From: Clarireedia homoeocarpa | Taxonomy: Eukaryota > Ascomycota > Leotiomycetes > Helotiales > Rutstroemiaceae | NCBI GenBank assembly: GCA_001465935.1 | Contig: LNKV01000005.1 | Coordinates: 248,001 to 312,000 of the forward strand | DNA: 64,000 nucleotides | Direction: 5' to 3' | In this document: positions 1-12,308 of the stretch, piece by piece | Layout: each line of letters opens with the position of its first letter | Numbering within the stretch: the first letter of the stretch is position 1 | The notes under the pieces: model-generated | The model's database searches: none | What the model saw: only the letters and a program-made list of their open reading frames with translations | Told to the model about the DNA's origin: nothing | Made by a program: the position numbers and the translations under genes

Positions 1-2042
1 AAAGGATTTGGACAACATTAAGAATAATGTTGATACTAATAATGTTGAAGGGATTGACAGTTTCGTGAGCGATTTGCAAGGGGAGACGGATGATTTGACG
101 GATGACAATGATAATACGAGTACGGATAAGAAGTCGACTACAGACAGCAAGTCAGAATCCTCCAAAACAAGTTCCTCGTCGTCGTCTACGAAAAGTAGCT
201 CGTCTTCCTCCTCCTCATCTTCATCATCATGTACAGGATCGGAAACAGCTCTCCATGTGACAATATTCTGCAAGCCAACTGTATCTACCACAGGCGGATC
301 AACCGTGTCAACGACAACCTGCACGTCCAGCAAAACGGATACTGTAAGCGGATGCTCAGTCACAGGAACCACAACAACAGTTTCAACTTCTTCATCTTCG
401 GCAACACAGACTCCCTGTGCTTCCGATACATGCGATGGCGCGTGTCCACTTGCCCCTGCTGCACTCAGTGGAGTTAGCATGGGCATAATTGCCACTACCG
501 AAGCTTGTTCACTAATATCCACCAGCAAAACTTCAGCCCTTCCTACCGCTAGTTTTGGCGTATTTGGCAGCATTCCGGTCGCCCAGCCCACATCCGGATC
601 GAGCAAGCGCTCATCATATAGTCCTGAAGAGGATGAGCTTAACAACTCTACCCAGCTCCTCAAACGAGCTCTTCCTGACGTCAATCCCCCTTACACAAAT
701 TACGTCTCGCAAATTAGCGCTAACACCGCGTGGGTAAGCCAAGACGGTCTCACTTCTGGCCATTGGTACAACTACCCGCTCTTTGGCCACTCATCCGCCG
801 GCATTAATGGTGTCTATGGCTGCACTGCTGTCATCATATCGTCCGAGAAGGGTGTGTATCTTTCGCACATATGGGAAGTTCCGGTGTTCATTGACAAAGA
901 CTGGAACCCTACAACCGACGCCTCATTCCAGACCAACGCTTTCAACGTCCTTCGCGATGGGAATCAAGAAGCGCTAAGTATTACGTCGTTGATCGGTACA
1001 GACGCAAATCCTGGTGTATTGAACGCAATATATGCACCGAAGGTATTCGTGCTCACGCCGCTGACTACGCAATGGGACCGCGATGAGAAGGGTATAACCA
1101 CTCGTCTACGCTACCAGGACCGCGCGCAAAAACTTGCGAATGATTTGGCGGGCATTATTCCTGGTTCGGGGGGCTCCGGATTCACGCTGGGGTATACTCG
1201 AACCAGCCGGCAGGCATCGACGCAGGAACCTGGTGTGGCTGGTCGCGCTATTTTGGAAGTCGATCCATTCCAGACTTGGCTTACGGTAGACAGCGATCCT
1301 ACGTCTGCCGGCTTGCAGGTCGGTAGATGGAGGTTGTGGGTTGAGGATCAGTTGATTACTTATCAGGACTTTTGGCTTCCGCATACGACGCCGCCGGCAG
1401 GTACAATTCAGCAGAGAGGTGTGGGATATGAGAACCCATGTGCCAATTTGACGGGCGGTTCCACTGGCAGCTCTGGCTCCAAGTCTGCTACGAGTTCTGG
1501 CTCGAAAACTGCATTGAGTTCCGGGTCCAAGTCGACCAGTAGTGCAAATAGCTCCCCGAAGAGCTCGGTGGCTAGCACGTTGGTTACGACGACAAGATCC
1601 TCGTCTGCTTCGCCTAGCAGTTCTAAACAGTCTTCTTCCGGTGTATCCTCCACGAAAACGACATCAAATAGATCATCCGTTACTCCGAGTACCACGTCGA
1701 AGGCAGCGAGTAGTTCGTCGACTTCAGCACCCTTGCCCACACTGAGCACCACCCAATGTGTTACTTCTTCACTCGTCAACTGCCAATATGTCTAGTAAGT
1801 CTCTCTAAATCACCTCTCAGTTCCATGACTAACCTAGAATTAGTTTTGATGCTTCAGTATGTCCTACCACGACCCAACTACTACCTGCGAGTTGTACCGG
1901 AACAAGTACCTCAAGCAGCGCTTCCGCAACATCAACAGCTGCTTCGTGTAGTGTGGCATCTGACTGTCCTGCTTGTCCACTTGCGGGGGAGATCGCGAAG
2001 TGTACTGATGGGTTGTGTGATTGCAACACGGCAATACCGTAA
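1..2042 (+). CDS. Ser/Thr-rich secreted or wall-associated protein, 3' part
   Basis: The reading frame is open to the left edge, so the 5' end is missing; the first in-window residue that looks like a start is a TTG and is internal. Exons are 1-1794 and 1844-2042. The 49-bp intron has a perfect gtaagt donor and a CTAAC branch site, and removing it skips an apparent TAG. About 663 codons remain. Order: acidic Asp/Ser/Thr-rich stretch, poly-Ser, Cys/Thr-rich segment, globular domain (about residues 215-480, Trp/Tyr-rich, with GCTAVIIS and LSHIWEVP), second Ser/Thr linker, and a short Cys-rich tail (CPACPLAGEIAKC). Such layouts occur at the C-terminal side of large fungal wall enzymes such as GH18 chitinases, but no catalytic motif is visible, so function is not assigned. 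The Cys-rich reading after the intron supports the splice. Confidence 0.8.
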
Positions 2043-5000
2043 AGAGACTATTGGACTTCTCGTATTTTGGGTTTCCGAACTGTATTAGTAGATATTAGAT
2101 TGGCGTTTAGCGTTATAACAATTGTAACCTTATTGCCATGTCATGAATCGTGATCCAAAGTCTGGTCTATAGGGGAGGAAGTATCCCGCGTGCTCTTCGC
2201 TGAATTCATATTGCCAAAATCCCGGGTTGTCTTTTTACGACCGAAGTTACCGGAGTCAGTGACCACCTCCCGGGGGGCTTTACTAGCTCGCTCACTGATA
2301 GCATAGCATACCAAGATATCAAAAAGAGGATAGTCTCAAAGTAGCTTTTCTGATAATATGAGTTCAATTTTTGTTTTTATTATTACTTTTTATGTTTAAT
2401 TTTTTATTTTTGACATTCGAAAGAAGATTAATCTGCATAAATTAAGCATAAGTCAGCATAAGTCAGCATGAAATGAGGATTTGACGCTGCACAAAAAGAG
2501 AAAAATTGGAGCTTTACCCCTGAAATCCGCCTGGATACTTGGATAATCTGTACTTTGTGGATAATCCGTACTCTAATTGCTGATCCTGCCTTTACTCCTT
2601 ATTTTTCAGTTGTTTTGGTCTTTCAATATTATATTGTAAACGGGAGCTAAGTCATAATAGTTTGTTATTCCATTTCTAGATAATTTGATAGTGAACGAGA
2701 GGATATTTACGAAGTCATCTGTTTTCACGAACACGAGCAAATTAGTGAGCGGCTCAGTATCGATCTACGAAGCAGAGCATATTGGATCTGATCAGATGGT
2801 CGCTACTGTTGAGTATCATTACGTTGAGCGGTGAATTGATTTCGGAAAGTCAATACAAATGGATGCCAGTCCTCTGGCAGCAGTAGTATCGGCAGTCGTC
2901 CGTGCTGCCTACCCGGAGATTCATGTGTTACACCGTTTCACTTTGTCGTAAGGCGGGGAAATTAGCTACTAAATGGAGCACCACTGTGTATTGCTGTGCA
3001 GTTCCCACGTATTTCTTTCAAATCGAAACGCTCATTGACTAGAGATGTCCTTTTGGACGCGATCTTAATGCGACCGCAATTCACAGCATGGGTAGTACTT
3101 TGTTTTAAGACCTGGCTAGCATCAGAGCAAGAGTGTAATCTGGTAGGCAAATATATTGGTACAGTTATCTCTGCGAAAAGCCTCTTTGGACATGTCACTT
3201 CCGGTAGAGAGTCAAATCACTCGTGTGATAGAATTCTTTGATAGATACCAAATATTCAAGTCTAATAGTATCCTTGGCAATGATTCCATAGTCCCAGTTG
3301 ATAGGTCGAAATTGGAAGTTACCTGTCTATCATGCCCTGCTCGCACATCTTCGGTTGGTTGCAACAGGCACCTAGTTGAATCTTTCAATTAACTATGACT
3401 TAAGCATTATTCTCAAATAAAGCTTCATCGAGGAAATTTATTACCGTGAAGGAGATTCGTTTGATTTACATCAACCCCAATAGCTGTTGTCTCGTATACT
3501 TGTAGCACTCAAATACGGCGCCCCTCAATTACCAGGGTCAGGATATCACAGAGCGCTCGGACCAAATTAATGGAGAGAGCATACGCCCTCAGTTGCCTAG
3601 CTACGTATGTTTTGACATGCAGCAGCGTTGTTGATGTTTGAGTAAATAGCACGGGCCATTACAGTTTGCCTCTTTCTGCTTTCCTGACTGCCCTGATGAT
3701 CGACCCACCCACATTCACACTTCTAATGTTCTGCTGGAAGATAGGCACGTCGGTAAGAATGAGATCGATAGAGAAACTAGGATTTCTACTTTGAATCTAA
3801 CCCTCTAGCCACATGTGGCTGTGAAGCTAATATCTCGGGTCGCTCTGATGCTGAAGCTCCGCGGCTCAACTTCCCTTCCCGATCACGACTTGCGGCTACT
3901 TGAGCGTCGACGTCTTGTTAATGAGCAGGGGATTCTTCATGAACATTTAAGACATTGCTTATGGCGCCACCACACTCAGTCATACGGATATCGCGCCCGT
4001 GACATATCGGTTCTCCCAGGCATCAGTCTGAGTTACAACTAGAAGACTTCGAAGTTGAGTATCTGTTCGCTTCTATCTTGTCGCAGTATCGGTATTATCT
4101 AATCGCTAGCATTAGAGCTGAAGTTGGACTGGTGTCGGATCACATTGCAATGGCCTGGCTTGGATCTCTGTGCTGCTGCTACATACGGACATACACATTC
4201 CATAAAAACGAAAAGGTTCAGGAGTATTCAATATCACATCAGCAGGGCTTTTTATCACCCGTTAAGATTCTATGCTGCTCAGGTCCAATGGACAGGCTTG
4301 TGCTTTGATTGCGAGGGTATTTTACGCGGCAGCTTCTGTTATTTCTCTGTGAGTCTTTCCCGAAGTACGGTATCTCATCACTGTCAGCTATATAGCCCGT
4401 GATTCTTAGGGCGATGATGGATTATCGATCACCAGCCCTGCAGTTGTTTGTCGCCCTAGGATTTTTATCATGAAGTGCAATGCTTCAAGCTGGTCATATC
4501 TGTTCATGTTGCTTCGTATCAGTCCATATCAATCTGTATTAGTTAATGCAGATCCTATATAAGTTTATGTCGACTCTTATCACCTGCCCCCTTGGTTCAT
4601 TTTAATTTCTGTTGTTTCTATCATTTGATACCAGCTCATAGAGATTCTTGCTAGCTAATCGCCTCAGCTTTTTCTTGTGTGTCAGTCCGTATAAATCTAT
4701 CGATTCTACCTAATTTGCAGAGCCCCTCTCAGCTTTTCTCGATTCTATCATTTCAATCGAACTTTGTGTTTTCGGATAAAAATCCAGGGTGCAGGCTGAA
4801 TTGATCTTGATCAATTACTCACAATCTGGTGGCAAAATTCCTGGTCGCTTCCAAGTTCCTATTTTAGCATTCAATTTTTTTTTTCTTTTGCTTTGGGTTT
4901 CACCATGTAGGAGATGCTAGGCGATATTTTTTCGGCTGATTATTTCACCTATCACTGTCGATGGACTGGCTTCTGTAGCGTATGACCGTCGCAGATTTTC

Positions 5001-5812
5001 ATAATCCCTTTGAGCTCACGGGTTACACGTCACTTACCCAGCGTCTGGGATCTCCATTAGAAATACATAATTTTTGGCTGCAGCGAAGGTCTTAGGCTCT
5101 ATTAGCCCCTTCCTATCCCAGAATGGAGAGTGCAAGTAGTCGATCACCAAAATTCTACTTCCGATACACTCATGGTTCCATTTTTCTCATGTTGCTTTTT
5201 TCTTCTTTTTATCGGTCGGACATTTAGATCCAGGTATCAGTATGGCTCAGCCGAAGTGGTTGACAATTCGTGTCGCCGTAGGAATTTAGAGTCAATCTGA
5301 AGATGCTTTCCGGTGGGATTGAAGCTCTACCAGTACTCCTGAATGCAGGATTTCCTTCATACCCTTCCTGATACTCTTAAGTTCCAAAGTTTAGAGTTGT
5401 TTGTGGGTAGAAAATTTCACATCTGAGCGTTTGCACAAAGTTTTTGAACCGCCTTGAATTAAATGTAACTATGCACCGCCTTCGAATGTTAAACTACCTC
5501 CGCATATTGATCCAGAAACGGACATCCTCTCTGCCAGATCTTGAGGTTGAACCCACGACAATCCTCACCGATGTCCGCAATGCCTACTCTATGAAATGAA
5601 AATGCCAAGTCCCAAGACCCTCCAATATATCATGGACCCCGAATTTTCAGAACCAAAATCGAATTTCACGCAACCCTGAATCTCCAAATCTCTCGCCATA
5701 CAAAAATTGCTTTTTTTGCTGAATGAGACAGCAAGTATCACGTTGAAGAGCCTTCGAGTAGATAGCCTGATATCAACGATATTATAAGGATTGTAGTATT
5801 GAACAGCTCGTC
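2043..5812. other. Gene-poor stretch, 3.8 kb
   Basis: Only short unconvincing open frames (the longest about 90 codons) with no recognised domain. The sequence is moderately AT-rich, with T-rich tracts near 2350-2410 and 4880. I saw no tRNA, repeat array or transposon protein here. It may hold UTRs or a degraded repeat. Confidence 0.5.
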
Positions 5813-6292
5813 TTACATTGAAGATTGGTCAGCGCTGTTGATTCTCTGGTTTTCGTATTTCTGTACCTTCTTCGTCCACCAATCGTCCAATGTTTCTTCC
5901 ATCTCAGAACTTAATTCTTCCGTGGGTTCAGAAATCCAGTGGAGTTCAGCTTCCACACCCGCCCCAATTTTCTGTAAATGGATTAGATCAGAGAACTTTT
6001 TGAAGTCATCTTTGATTTTCTCTCTCCGATTGTGATCGACAGCATACTCTTCTTTATCCACCAGGCTCATAACGTAAGCTGACGCCCACTTATAAATTCG
6101 ATCTGTACATGGACTTCGACTTTCTGCTTGTTGATTTGGTATCTCCATAAATTTTGTCGGCAGGGTTGTGTTTGAATGAGGTGATTTGGACGCCGACTGC
6201 GGTGATGTCTCCGTTCCTCGCTGCCCTGATCGTTGGTAAGAGCGTTGGGGATCGCTTGAGTCTTCTCTATGGTCCATACTTGAGATTTCCAT
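5813..6292 (-). CDS. Hypothetical charged protein, 159 aa
   Basis: Single-exon frame with a favourable start context (TTCACAATGG). The first 50 residues are Ser/Gln/Pro-rich and probably disordered. Residues 60-150 are predicted-helical and charged, with EELSSEMEETLDDWW near the C-terminus. No signal peptide, membrane segment or known motif is seen. It lies 1.1 kb downstream of the CorA-like gene on the same strand. I do not recognise the family. It could be an exon of a longer gene, since an unexplained open frame lies upstream at 6664-6885. Confidence 0.4.
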   Translation of the reverse strand: MEISSMDHREDSSDPQRSYQRSGQRGTETSPQSASKSPHSNTTLPTKFMEIPNQQAESRSPCTDRIYKWASAYVMSLVDKEEYAVDHNRREKIKDDFKKFSDLIHLQKIGAGVEAELHWISEPTEELSSEMEETLDDWWTKKVQKYENQRINSADQSSM

Positions 6293-6663
6293 TGTGAAGT
6301 CGTAGATACTGTAAGTGGGTTTCGGATGGACTTTTTTTCTAGAAGGAATTGTAAAGAGTATATGTAAGAGATGAACAAGCCAAAGCCCCTGACGCTTGCC
6401 CTATTTTCTTCCCAGTACCGTATTGAGTCATTCGATAGCGGCTGTTATGTCACGTCTGCGAAAGCCACTCTCGCGGCAAGTATCTAATTTATCATTTCCG
6501 ACGGTATCTCAATTACGCTACCGCGTAGACCGAGACATAAATAAGACTGTAGTGATATGTATTGGGGTTAGGCTTCTCAAATTTGAATCAATTTTGTCGG
6601 ATTTTGTCGCACCGGAAGCGGATAATTTACAAACGGGCGAATTGATTATCTTGCTCGATGTTT

Positions 6664-6885
6664 TCACTTAATCACAGCGGGACAAATCACAAATTCACAA
6701 CCCCTCGACCGTTTTGAATCATCATTGGTCATTTCAAAGGCATCTCCAGTCTCTATCATTAAGTGCAGAACATCAGCGTATATTTGATGGCTTTTTGTGA
6801 GAATGGGATCCACATTCATCTCCACAGTCAACGTATTCGATAAATGAGGGCATTCCCAAATCGAGGAATGATCCACAAATGTCAA
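6664..6885 (-). pseudogene. Orphan open frame, possible exon or gene fragment
   Basis: 73 codons open after a TAG, beginning at a TTG with no ATG at the start. Composition looks protein-like (MTNDDSKRSRGCEF), but no partner exon joins cleanly to the 5813-6292 gene. It could be a lost first exon or a fragment. The surrounding 6293-7388 otherwise shows no gene. Confidence 0.2.
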
Positions 6886-7388
6886 ATTCCCATTGCTTTT
6901 CTATTCGTAAGCTATAGAACATGCCAGAATCACTAATTTGCCATAGCTTGAGGATATAAACCTCCTACAAGCAGCTATGTAGTTAGTTCAGCAGATAGAT
7001 CGATCAGTTCATCCAGTTTCAATGCAATTACTTCTCCAAGAGCTCTAGTTTTCACACTTCTCGATGTGCCGAGTTTATGGTCTTTCCTCAGAAAAGTATT
7101 GGATTGATTGGGGTAGATTTATTTGAGCTAGAGCGCAAGTATAAATGACTGATCTAAGACAGTGATGTTCTAGAATGTGAAGAATGATCCTGGTTTGAAT
7201 CAGACAGTAAATTTGCGGAAAGAATTCTATAACGATTGAGTTCAATCACTGTAATTCAAGAGCTTTAAAACTTTAGCTGTCTAATCAACTGGATGCTATA
7301 CCATTAACTTTAGCTTTTCAATTCCACAGAACTTTATGAAACCTGCATCCAGCTCATTTTTAATCGTATGAATCAAATGAGTAACAAT

Positions 7389-9499
7389 TTAATGATTCAT
7401 CTCGTGGTCCGGCTGAGCCGTGGGTGTTCTGCGCAGTCGTTTGACTAATTCACTGACCCAGATTCCCAGCTGCCATAAAGGTTTCAGAAGATGCTTTCCA
7501 ATGATCAATGAAACCGTCACATAAGTGATGAATGCTATGAGACTACCGATAATTGCGAGCGTTCGAAGACTAAATGTAGCATCGCTGATACTAAGTAACG
7601 CCTTTGACTAGGTTAGCAGAGAACCACCGTGACGCAAGGTCATCACTGTACCACAAGAAACGACATAGGCGCATATATGGCGGTAATCAAGGCCAAGTAC
7701 CGAACACTTCGCCCAAGTTGTATTGTTCTCTGGTTTCCCACAGCCTGGGCGGTACTAAGTGACTATAATATGGAACCATGTCAGCAAATGAGTGTGCTCT
7801 GGAAATTGTGTTTGTTATGTACCGCTCGGAGCAATTCTTTCACTTGCGCCCGCTTCTTTGACATTTCCCTCGATATGCATTGCAAATTTTCTAGCTGCTC
7901 TTGTACAAATTGGATGCCTTCGCCCGGAAATTTGTTGGTTCTCTTCTGGAAGCGCTTCGCTTCTTTGAGAGCTTTTTTAATAGTGTCAATATTCTCTGAG
8001 ATGTTAGCATCCAGGTTTTCAAGTACGTTTGATGCCCAAGAATACAATGTCGATATTGTCAAATCGTCATCGACTACAATGTCTTTGTAAGATACCATAT
8101 CTCGAATCAATGTATGATCAGCAGTCAAATTCTCGAAGTATTCCAAGTTCGACTTCCATACAACATTTAGCTCCGGCATCGTATCAGCGAGCTGAAGCAT
8201 AAATGCTTCAGCCATATCTTGGGTGGTTTTGGGGATACGTTGGGCTAAAGTTGCTGGTCTCATCTGTAGTAACTTCCAATGGTCCATGTCGCCCTGGGCC
8301 GCAACCGCAACCAGCTACAGCAAATTAGTACGTATTATGTATGGAGAATCAGGATGAAATTGAACGGGAACTAGAGCTTACCGTGTAACAATTTCTTATG
8401 AGGACTCGGTGTGAAGTATCTGAAGTTTTTTTCGGCTTCCAATCCAACTTTATAGTGTCCCAAAATTCCATGGCTCGACATCGGGTAAGGCTTGGAATTG
8501 TTCGGCTCTGACTGCGTAGATCTGGTGATAGGATATATCGAATTTTATTGTTTCCATTCTTCTCCCGACGCTAATGTTACTAGGTATCGTTTGACGCTGT
8601 TTGATACTAGCTTGATGCGCGGTGGCGCAAACAAGTTCTGTTCTTCTGGACTCTGGGCTTGTAAGATATCTGAATGTTGAGCCTCAATTAGCTATAAGAA
8701 CCATAGCGCCTTGGCGGCGCAGACTTACATCACTCTTCTCCATGGCGCATTGGTCATAGGTTCTCTAGAGATCACCGGACCTGCCATGTCGAGTTCTGGC
8801 TTCTTGCTTTGAGTTCTTTTCGTGTAGCGATATTGAGTGCCATCATCCAGCAAATCAAAAACCGTAGTCTCGTGGCGATTAATCCAAGTAGAGACTTTCT
8901 CTTCGTCCTCTTTGATAGTCTTCAAATGCTCCCTCGCATTTTCGAGAGAAAGGCCATGTAGCCATCCCTTTGCGAATGTCAAATGCCACCGACCATCTTC
9001 GGGAATTCTCCACATTCCGCCGACCGCCTTCTCCCATTCCTTCTCTTCTGAAATGACCTGGGTTGCAGAGCGTTGTTCCTGGCGTAGAGTATTCAGCTTG
9101 ACAAGGTTTCCATGGTATATGTGCTGAACTAGTAGGTTTCGGGACCGATTGCGAGATTCGTTGGGCTGAAATGCAACACGATGTCGTTCTACTGCTCTTT
9201 CTGAAGGGATTGTCTCATTCTGAAAGTTCTGTCAGTTCCTATGAGTAGCGCTCCTGGTTCAAACTGCAAGGGGACAAACTCACTGGTAGTTTAGATTGTT
9301 CTAACCCTTGTGTCGACAATCCCAATTCTTTTTCTGAGACTCTTTGATGGTCGCCGCCGATACGCAACCCACCATTGCTTAGTCCCTGGAGATCCTGTCG
9401 AACTCCAATATCTTCAATCTCTGGCGAGATTGCTTCAGGCAAGGCCCTCTCAGCAACATCCTCGCTAGCCACGAGCGTTGGAAATCCGACGTCTTCCAT
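7389..9499 (-). CDS. CorA-like fungal membrane protein, 577 aa, seven exons
   Basis: My exon model, in transcript order: 9284-9499, 8729-9219, 8581-8669, 8382-8521, 7823-8314, 7652-7744, 7389-7601. Every junction is GT..AG and the frame is open throughout, 578 codons. The third intron (8522-8580) is the least certain. The N-terminal third is soluble and charged. Residues about 313-476 form a long helical segment. Two membrane helices follow near the C-terminus (LITAIYAPMSFLV and TLAIIGSLIAFITYVTVSLI), then a basic tail. Long helices followed by two C-terminal TM segments are the fungal CorA-like arrangement. The GMN signature that defines Mg2+ channels after TM1 is absent, so transport activity is doubtful. 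An 18-bp triplicate repeat lies just upstream. Confidence 0.65.
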
Positions 9500-9610
9500 A
9501 GCTGCAAATGAGTAGTTGTAAGATAAATATGACTTGATTGATCTATCTAAAACTATGGGAATGGGAGCCTTTTATAGGCATCCTCATTAGCAATTTAATA
9601 AGCAAACAGG

Positions 9611-9663
9611 AATGACTGTTTGCACGATAATGACTGTTTGCACGATAATGACTGTTTGTACGG
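9611..9663. repeat. Three tandem copies of an 18-bp unit
   Basis: AATGACTGTTTGCACGAT occurs at 9611-9628 and 9629-9646, then a diverged copy at 9647-9663. It sits about 110-165 bp upstream of the CorA-like start codon, so it could be a promoter element; that role is inference. Confidence 0.85.
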
Positions 9664-9759
9664 ACGGTCATGAGCTTGTTTGTCTTCGGGGGTCATGTCT
9701 TTTACAGTAGTGCAAAAGGAATTAAAAAAATTATAAGGAAGAACTAGCCGTAGCAAGAT

Positions 9760-10225
9760 TCATTTGTTCTTCAAACTCTGTGAGTTTCCATGATTTGAGT
9801 TGAACTTAGATTGACAAAGAAATGCGATAGGGATCATTTCGATGAGCTTTTGGAAGAGGTGATCAGCAGAACTATGCAATACTAAAAGCTCGCCGACTGC
9901 ACGTATTGGCGGAGCTGAGCATGATTTGAACTGCTGGCAAGCTTGGATGATTCTCTCCCGAGCTTGCTGCCGATCTCTGTAAGAAAATTAGAGTACCATT
10001 TGGTGTCCGGAGAAGATAAATATCAATACTAGAATATTACGACAAAATTAGCATAGCTTGCACGTCCAAATCTCTCGTGCATGCAAATCTCACGGCTTTA
10101 TTGCAAACGCGAGAATATCGTTGATGGATATTATTGATTGCGATGGAAACGTGCATCGCTATTTCAGGCGTTGGAATTACCTTTTTCCTCCGTTGTAAGC
10201 ATGTGAAGGCTGCTGTGAGACACAT
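9760..10225 (-). CDS. Hypothetical 133-aa protein or truncated gene remnant
   Basis: Two frames join across a 64-bp GT..AG intron (9977-10040; donor gtaata, acceptor cttacag). Exon 1 is 10041-10225 and exon 2 is 9760-9976, giving 134 codons. The product is helical, with VSIAINNIHQRYSRVCNKA in the first half and RERIIQACQQF in the second, and ends with a Ser/Asn-rich tail. Upstream of the chosen ATG the frame stays open for about 30 more codons without another ATG, so an exon may be missing and this may be the 3' part of a larger gene. No family is recognised. Confidence 0.35.
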
Positions 10226-10485
10226 CCGATAGAATAAACAAACGGTGGGTATCCAGGCGCTCAAGACTTTATTGCTCCCGTTATGAAGTTTTGCTTGACC
10301 GTCCGACGCAAGGTATTGTCACTCATTTATTCCTAGTCCATTTACACGTCGCTCGACAATCGAAACATGCCCTGATTTTCGTATTAGGCTTTTGGGAATA
10401 TTGTACTGATCTTCAGTTTATTTTAGTCCCTTTGAAATGCTTTATGCAAGTTACCATAGTATTGGATTTAAATAATCCGGTGAGA

Positions 10486-11870
10486 TTATTGAATTTGAGT
10501 GTCTTTTGGTGTAGAAATCACTCTTCTCGAATACAAATGGTCTAGTACCGTACACAGTATCGAGCACTTTGACCACAGTTCCAGATTACTGTCCGCTTCT
10601 TGATCAGTCTGAAGTACAACCTGCCGTTCGTGCTCTCTGCGTTTTTTTTTGCACTCGTCGCTCTGAGCGCACCTGATCGGGCCTTCTTGCCTACATTTCG
10701 CTACTGCAGCGGCTCCTCGAGCAGTCGCAAAGTCGAACATCGCTTTCCATTCGTGTCCGTTGACAGAATCACTGCTGTTACCATTAAGAATAGTGAGGAC
10801 ATCCTCAGCAACGATATCATGCAGAGCATCTCTAAAGCGCAGCCTTGAAGCGCGCGTCCGTCGCTGATGGGCCGTCTATAAGACATAACAAGCTCGTGGA
10901 TCCGAGCGGAGACTGCGTCCCAATATTGCTTGCTGTCACTATTGGATACGACAGCGGGCCTAACTTCCTCGCGCCCGTAGCCTAGATTTGGATCTACGAC
11001 TGCCGCATCCACTTACCCGTCCCGCGCAATCCGTAGGGCCTTGATTGTGCCGCTCAGGCTCTCACGGTTAAAGTTAATGTGTAGGACGTCCTAGTATGGG
11101 AAGCGCCACTCCTCGCGCTCACACCCATATGCGTTTGTGTACATGATGCATAGGCCCTGGCCATAACCTGGGTATGCTGCAGATAGGTTTTCGAGCGACT
11201 AGAGCGAGTCTGGCTCGGCCATGAGATCTTTGACCTTCAGATAGTCAATACATCATTTATCTCTTCTTTTGTCAGCATAATGCGGTCTGGAGAGCTGAGC
11301 ACCGCCGCGGCGATAGGCTGTTCTTCTCCCAGCCACGTCTGCGTGTCGTTGTAGAGCACTATGACCATTGAGGTCAGGATAGCCGTTTTTGGAGTCGCAG
11401 AGCGACCTAGAAGCTTGTTCAAATGGCGTTGCAAACGCGCCTTCACATACTGCAACATCTCCCTTTTGGAATCAGAATCGTCCGGCGTGCGTTTCTTCGG
11501 GCTAGTCGCTAGGCGGCGGAGGAGAGTAGTGTGCAAAGTATCACCTTTGATCAGGGCAGTCTGCTGATAAGTGCCATTGTGAAGCCTGACAACGGCAGCA
11601 CTATTATGTCTTGTTTGGTCTACATCCATAGAAAGGAGGAATGTTCATTTACCCATGGCTGGTCTCTAATGCAAACTTGACGCCGGGCGCTCGAATCTCT
11701 TCGATGCTTGGACATCTCCCGCCTTTGGAGAGAGGACATATGCGATAATAGTCTTGATCTTGAGGTCCATCGATTGATGTGCCACCTAGGTCAACTTGGC
11801 TTGAACTGGCTAGATTGAAGACGCTGAAGATCATGAACATGTACGTCCAGGTAGATAGTCTGAGAGACAT
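10486..11870 (-). pseudogene. Relic of a secreted Hsp70/actin-ATPase-like fungal family
   Basis: Coding similarity runs across several frames. The start (11868-11870) gives a signal-peptide-like N-terminus, then YYRICPLSKGGRCPSIEE. Later blocks include ILTSMVIVLYNDTQTWLG, LSSPDRIMLTKEEINDV, AAYPGYGQGLC, DPNLGYGREE and a Cys-containing tail (CRQEGPIRCAQSDECK). I associate these blocks with a Pezizomycotina family of Hsp70-like fold and unknown role; that is memory, not a search. Damage: a frameshift plus TGA near 11640, TAG at 11199-11201, TAG at 11091-11093, TAA at 11013-11015, and a frameshift near 10860. The two TAGs sit where Gln is plausible, so CAG-to-TAG is likely. With at least four disruptions it cannot encode the full protein. 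Confidence 0.6.
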
Positions 11871-12260
11871 CTTGTTCAGCAATGCTGGCAGCACAATATT
11901 GTTGAAAAGTGAGATGGCTGAATAGTTCTTGTAGATTCCATAGGGGTGATTTATCTTGATATGTAAGAAGCGATGTAGAAAATAAACTTCCAAACTTCTT
12001 GAAAATCCATGTGTAGTCGCTAATTAAGCTAGTCCCAAGTTAGCTTTAAAGCCGAGTGGCGCAGCTTCAGATCATTTCTGCTAGCTAAAGAATACTTACA
12101 GCTCTGGCCAATAGCAAGACAGCTTTGCAAGTTGGTACAGAAGATAGCATCTGTTGCACATTGAGACCACAGTCACCATTTGGAGAGCGGCACAGGTTAT
12201 TGATCTATTTGCGTAAATGAGACTCTAGTGTAAACTGGGATCCTACGTGCAGAGAGCAAA
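11871..12260. other. Intergenic, no feature seen
   Basis: AT-rich 5' flank of the relic on the minus strand, up to the left inverted repeat. No gene or repeat recognised. Confidence 0.5.
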
Positions 12261-12305
12261 TGTGAAAATTCCAAAAGTGACGCCACTTCTAGAGAAGTGA
12301 CAATT
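12261..12305 (+). repeat. Left terminal inverted repeat, 45 bp
   Basis: The core CCAAAAGTGACGCCACTTCT and its flanks are the reverse complement of 16709-16753, with 42 of 45 positions identical by eye; all three differences are transitions. It bounds a 4.49-kb interval holding a peptidase-like relic and an NLR. The peptidase relic starts immediately inside it, as if truncated by the repeat. Confidence 0.85.
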
Positions 12306-12308
12306 ACA

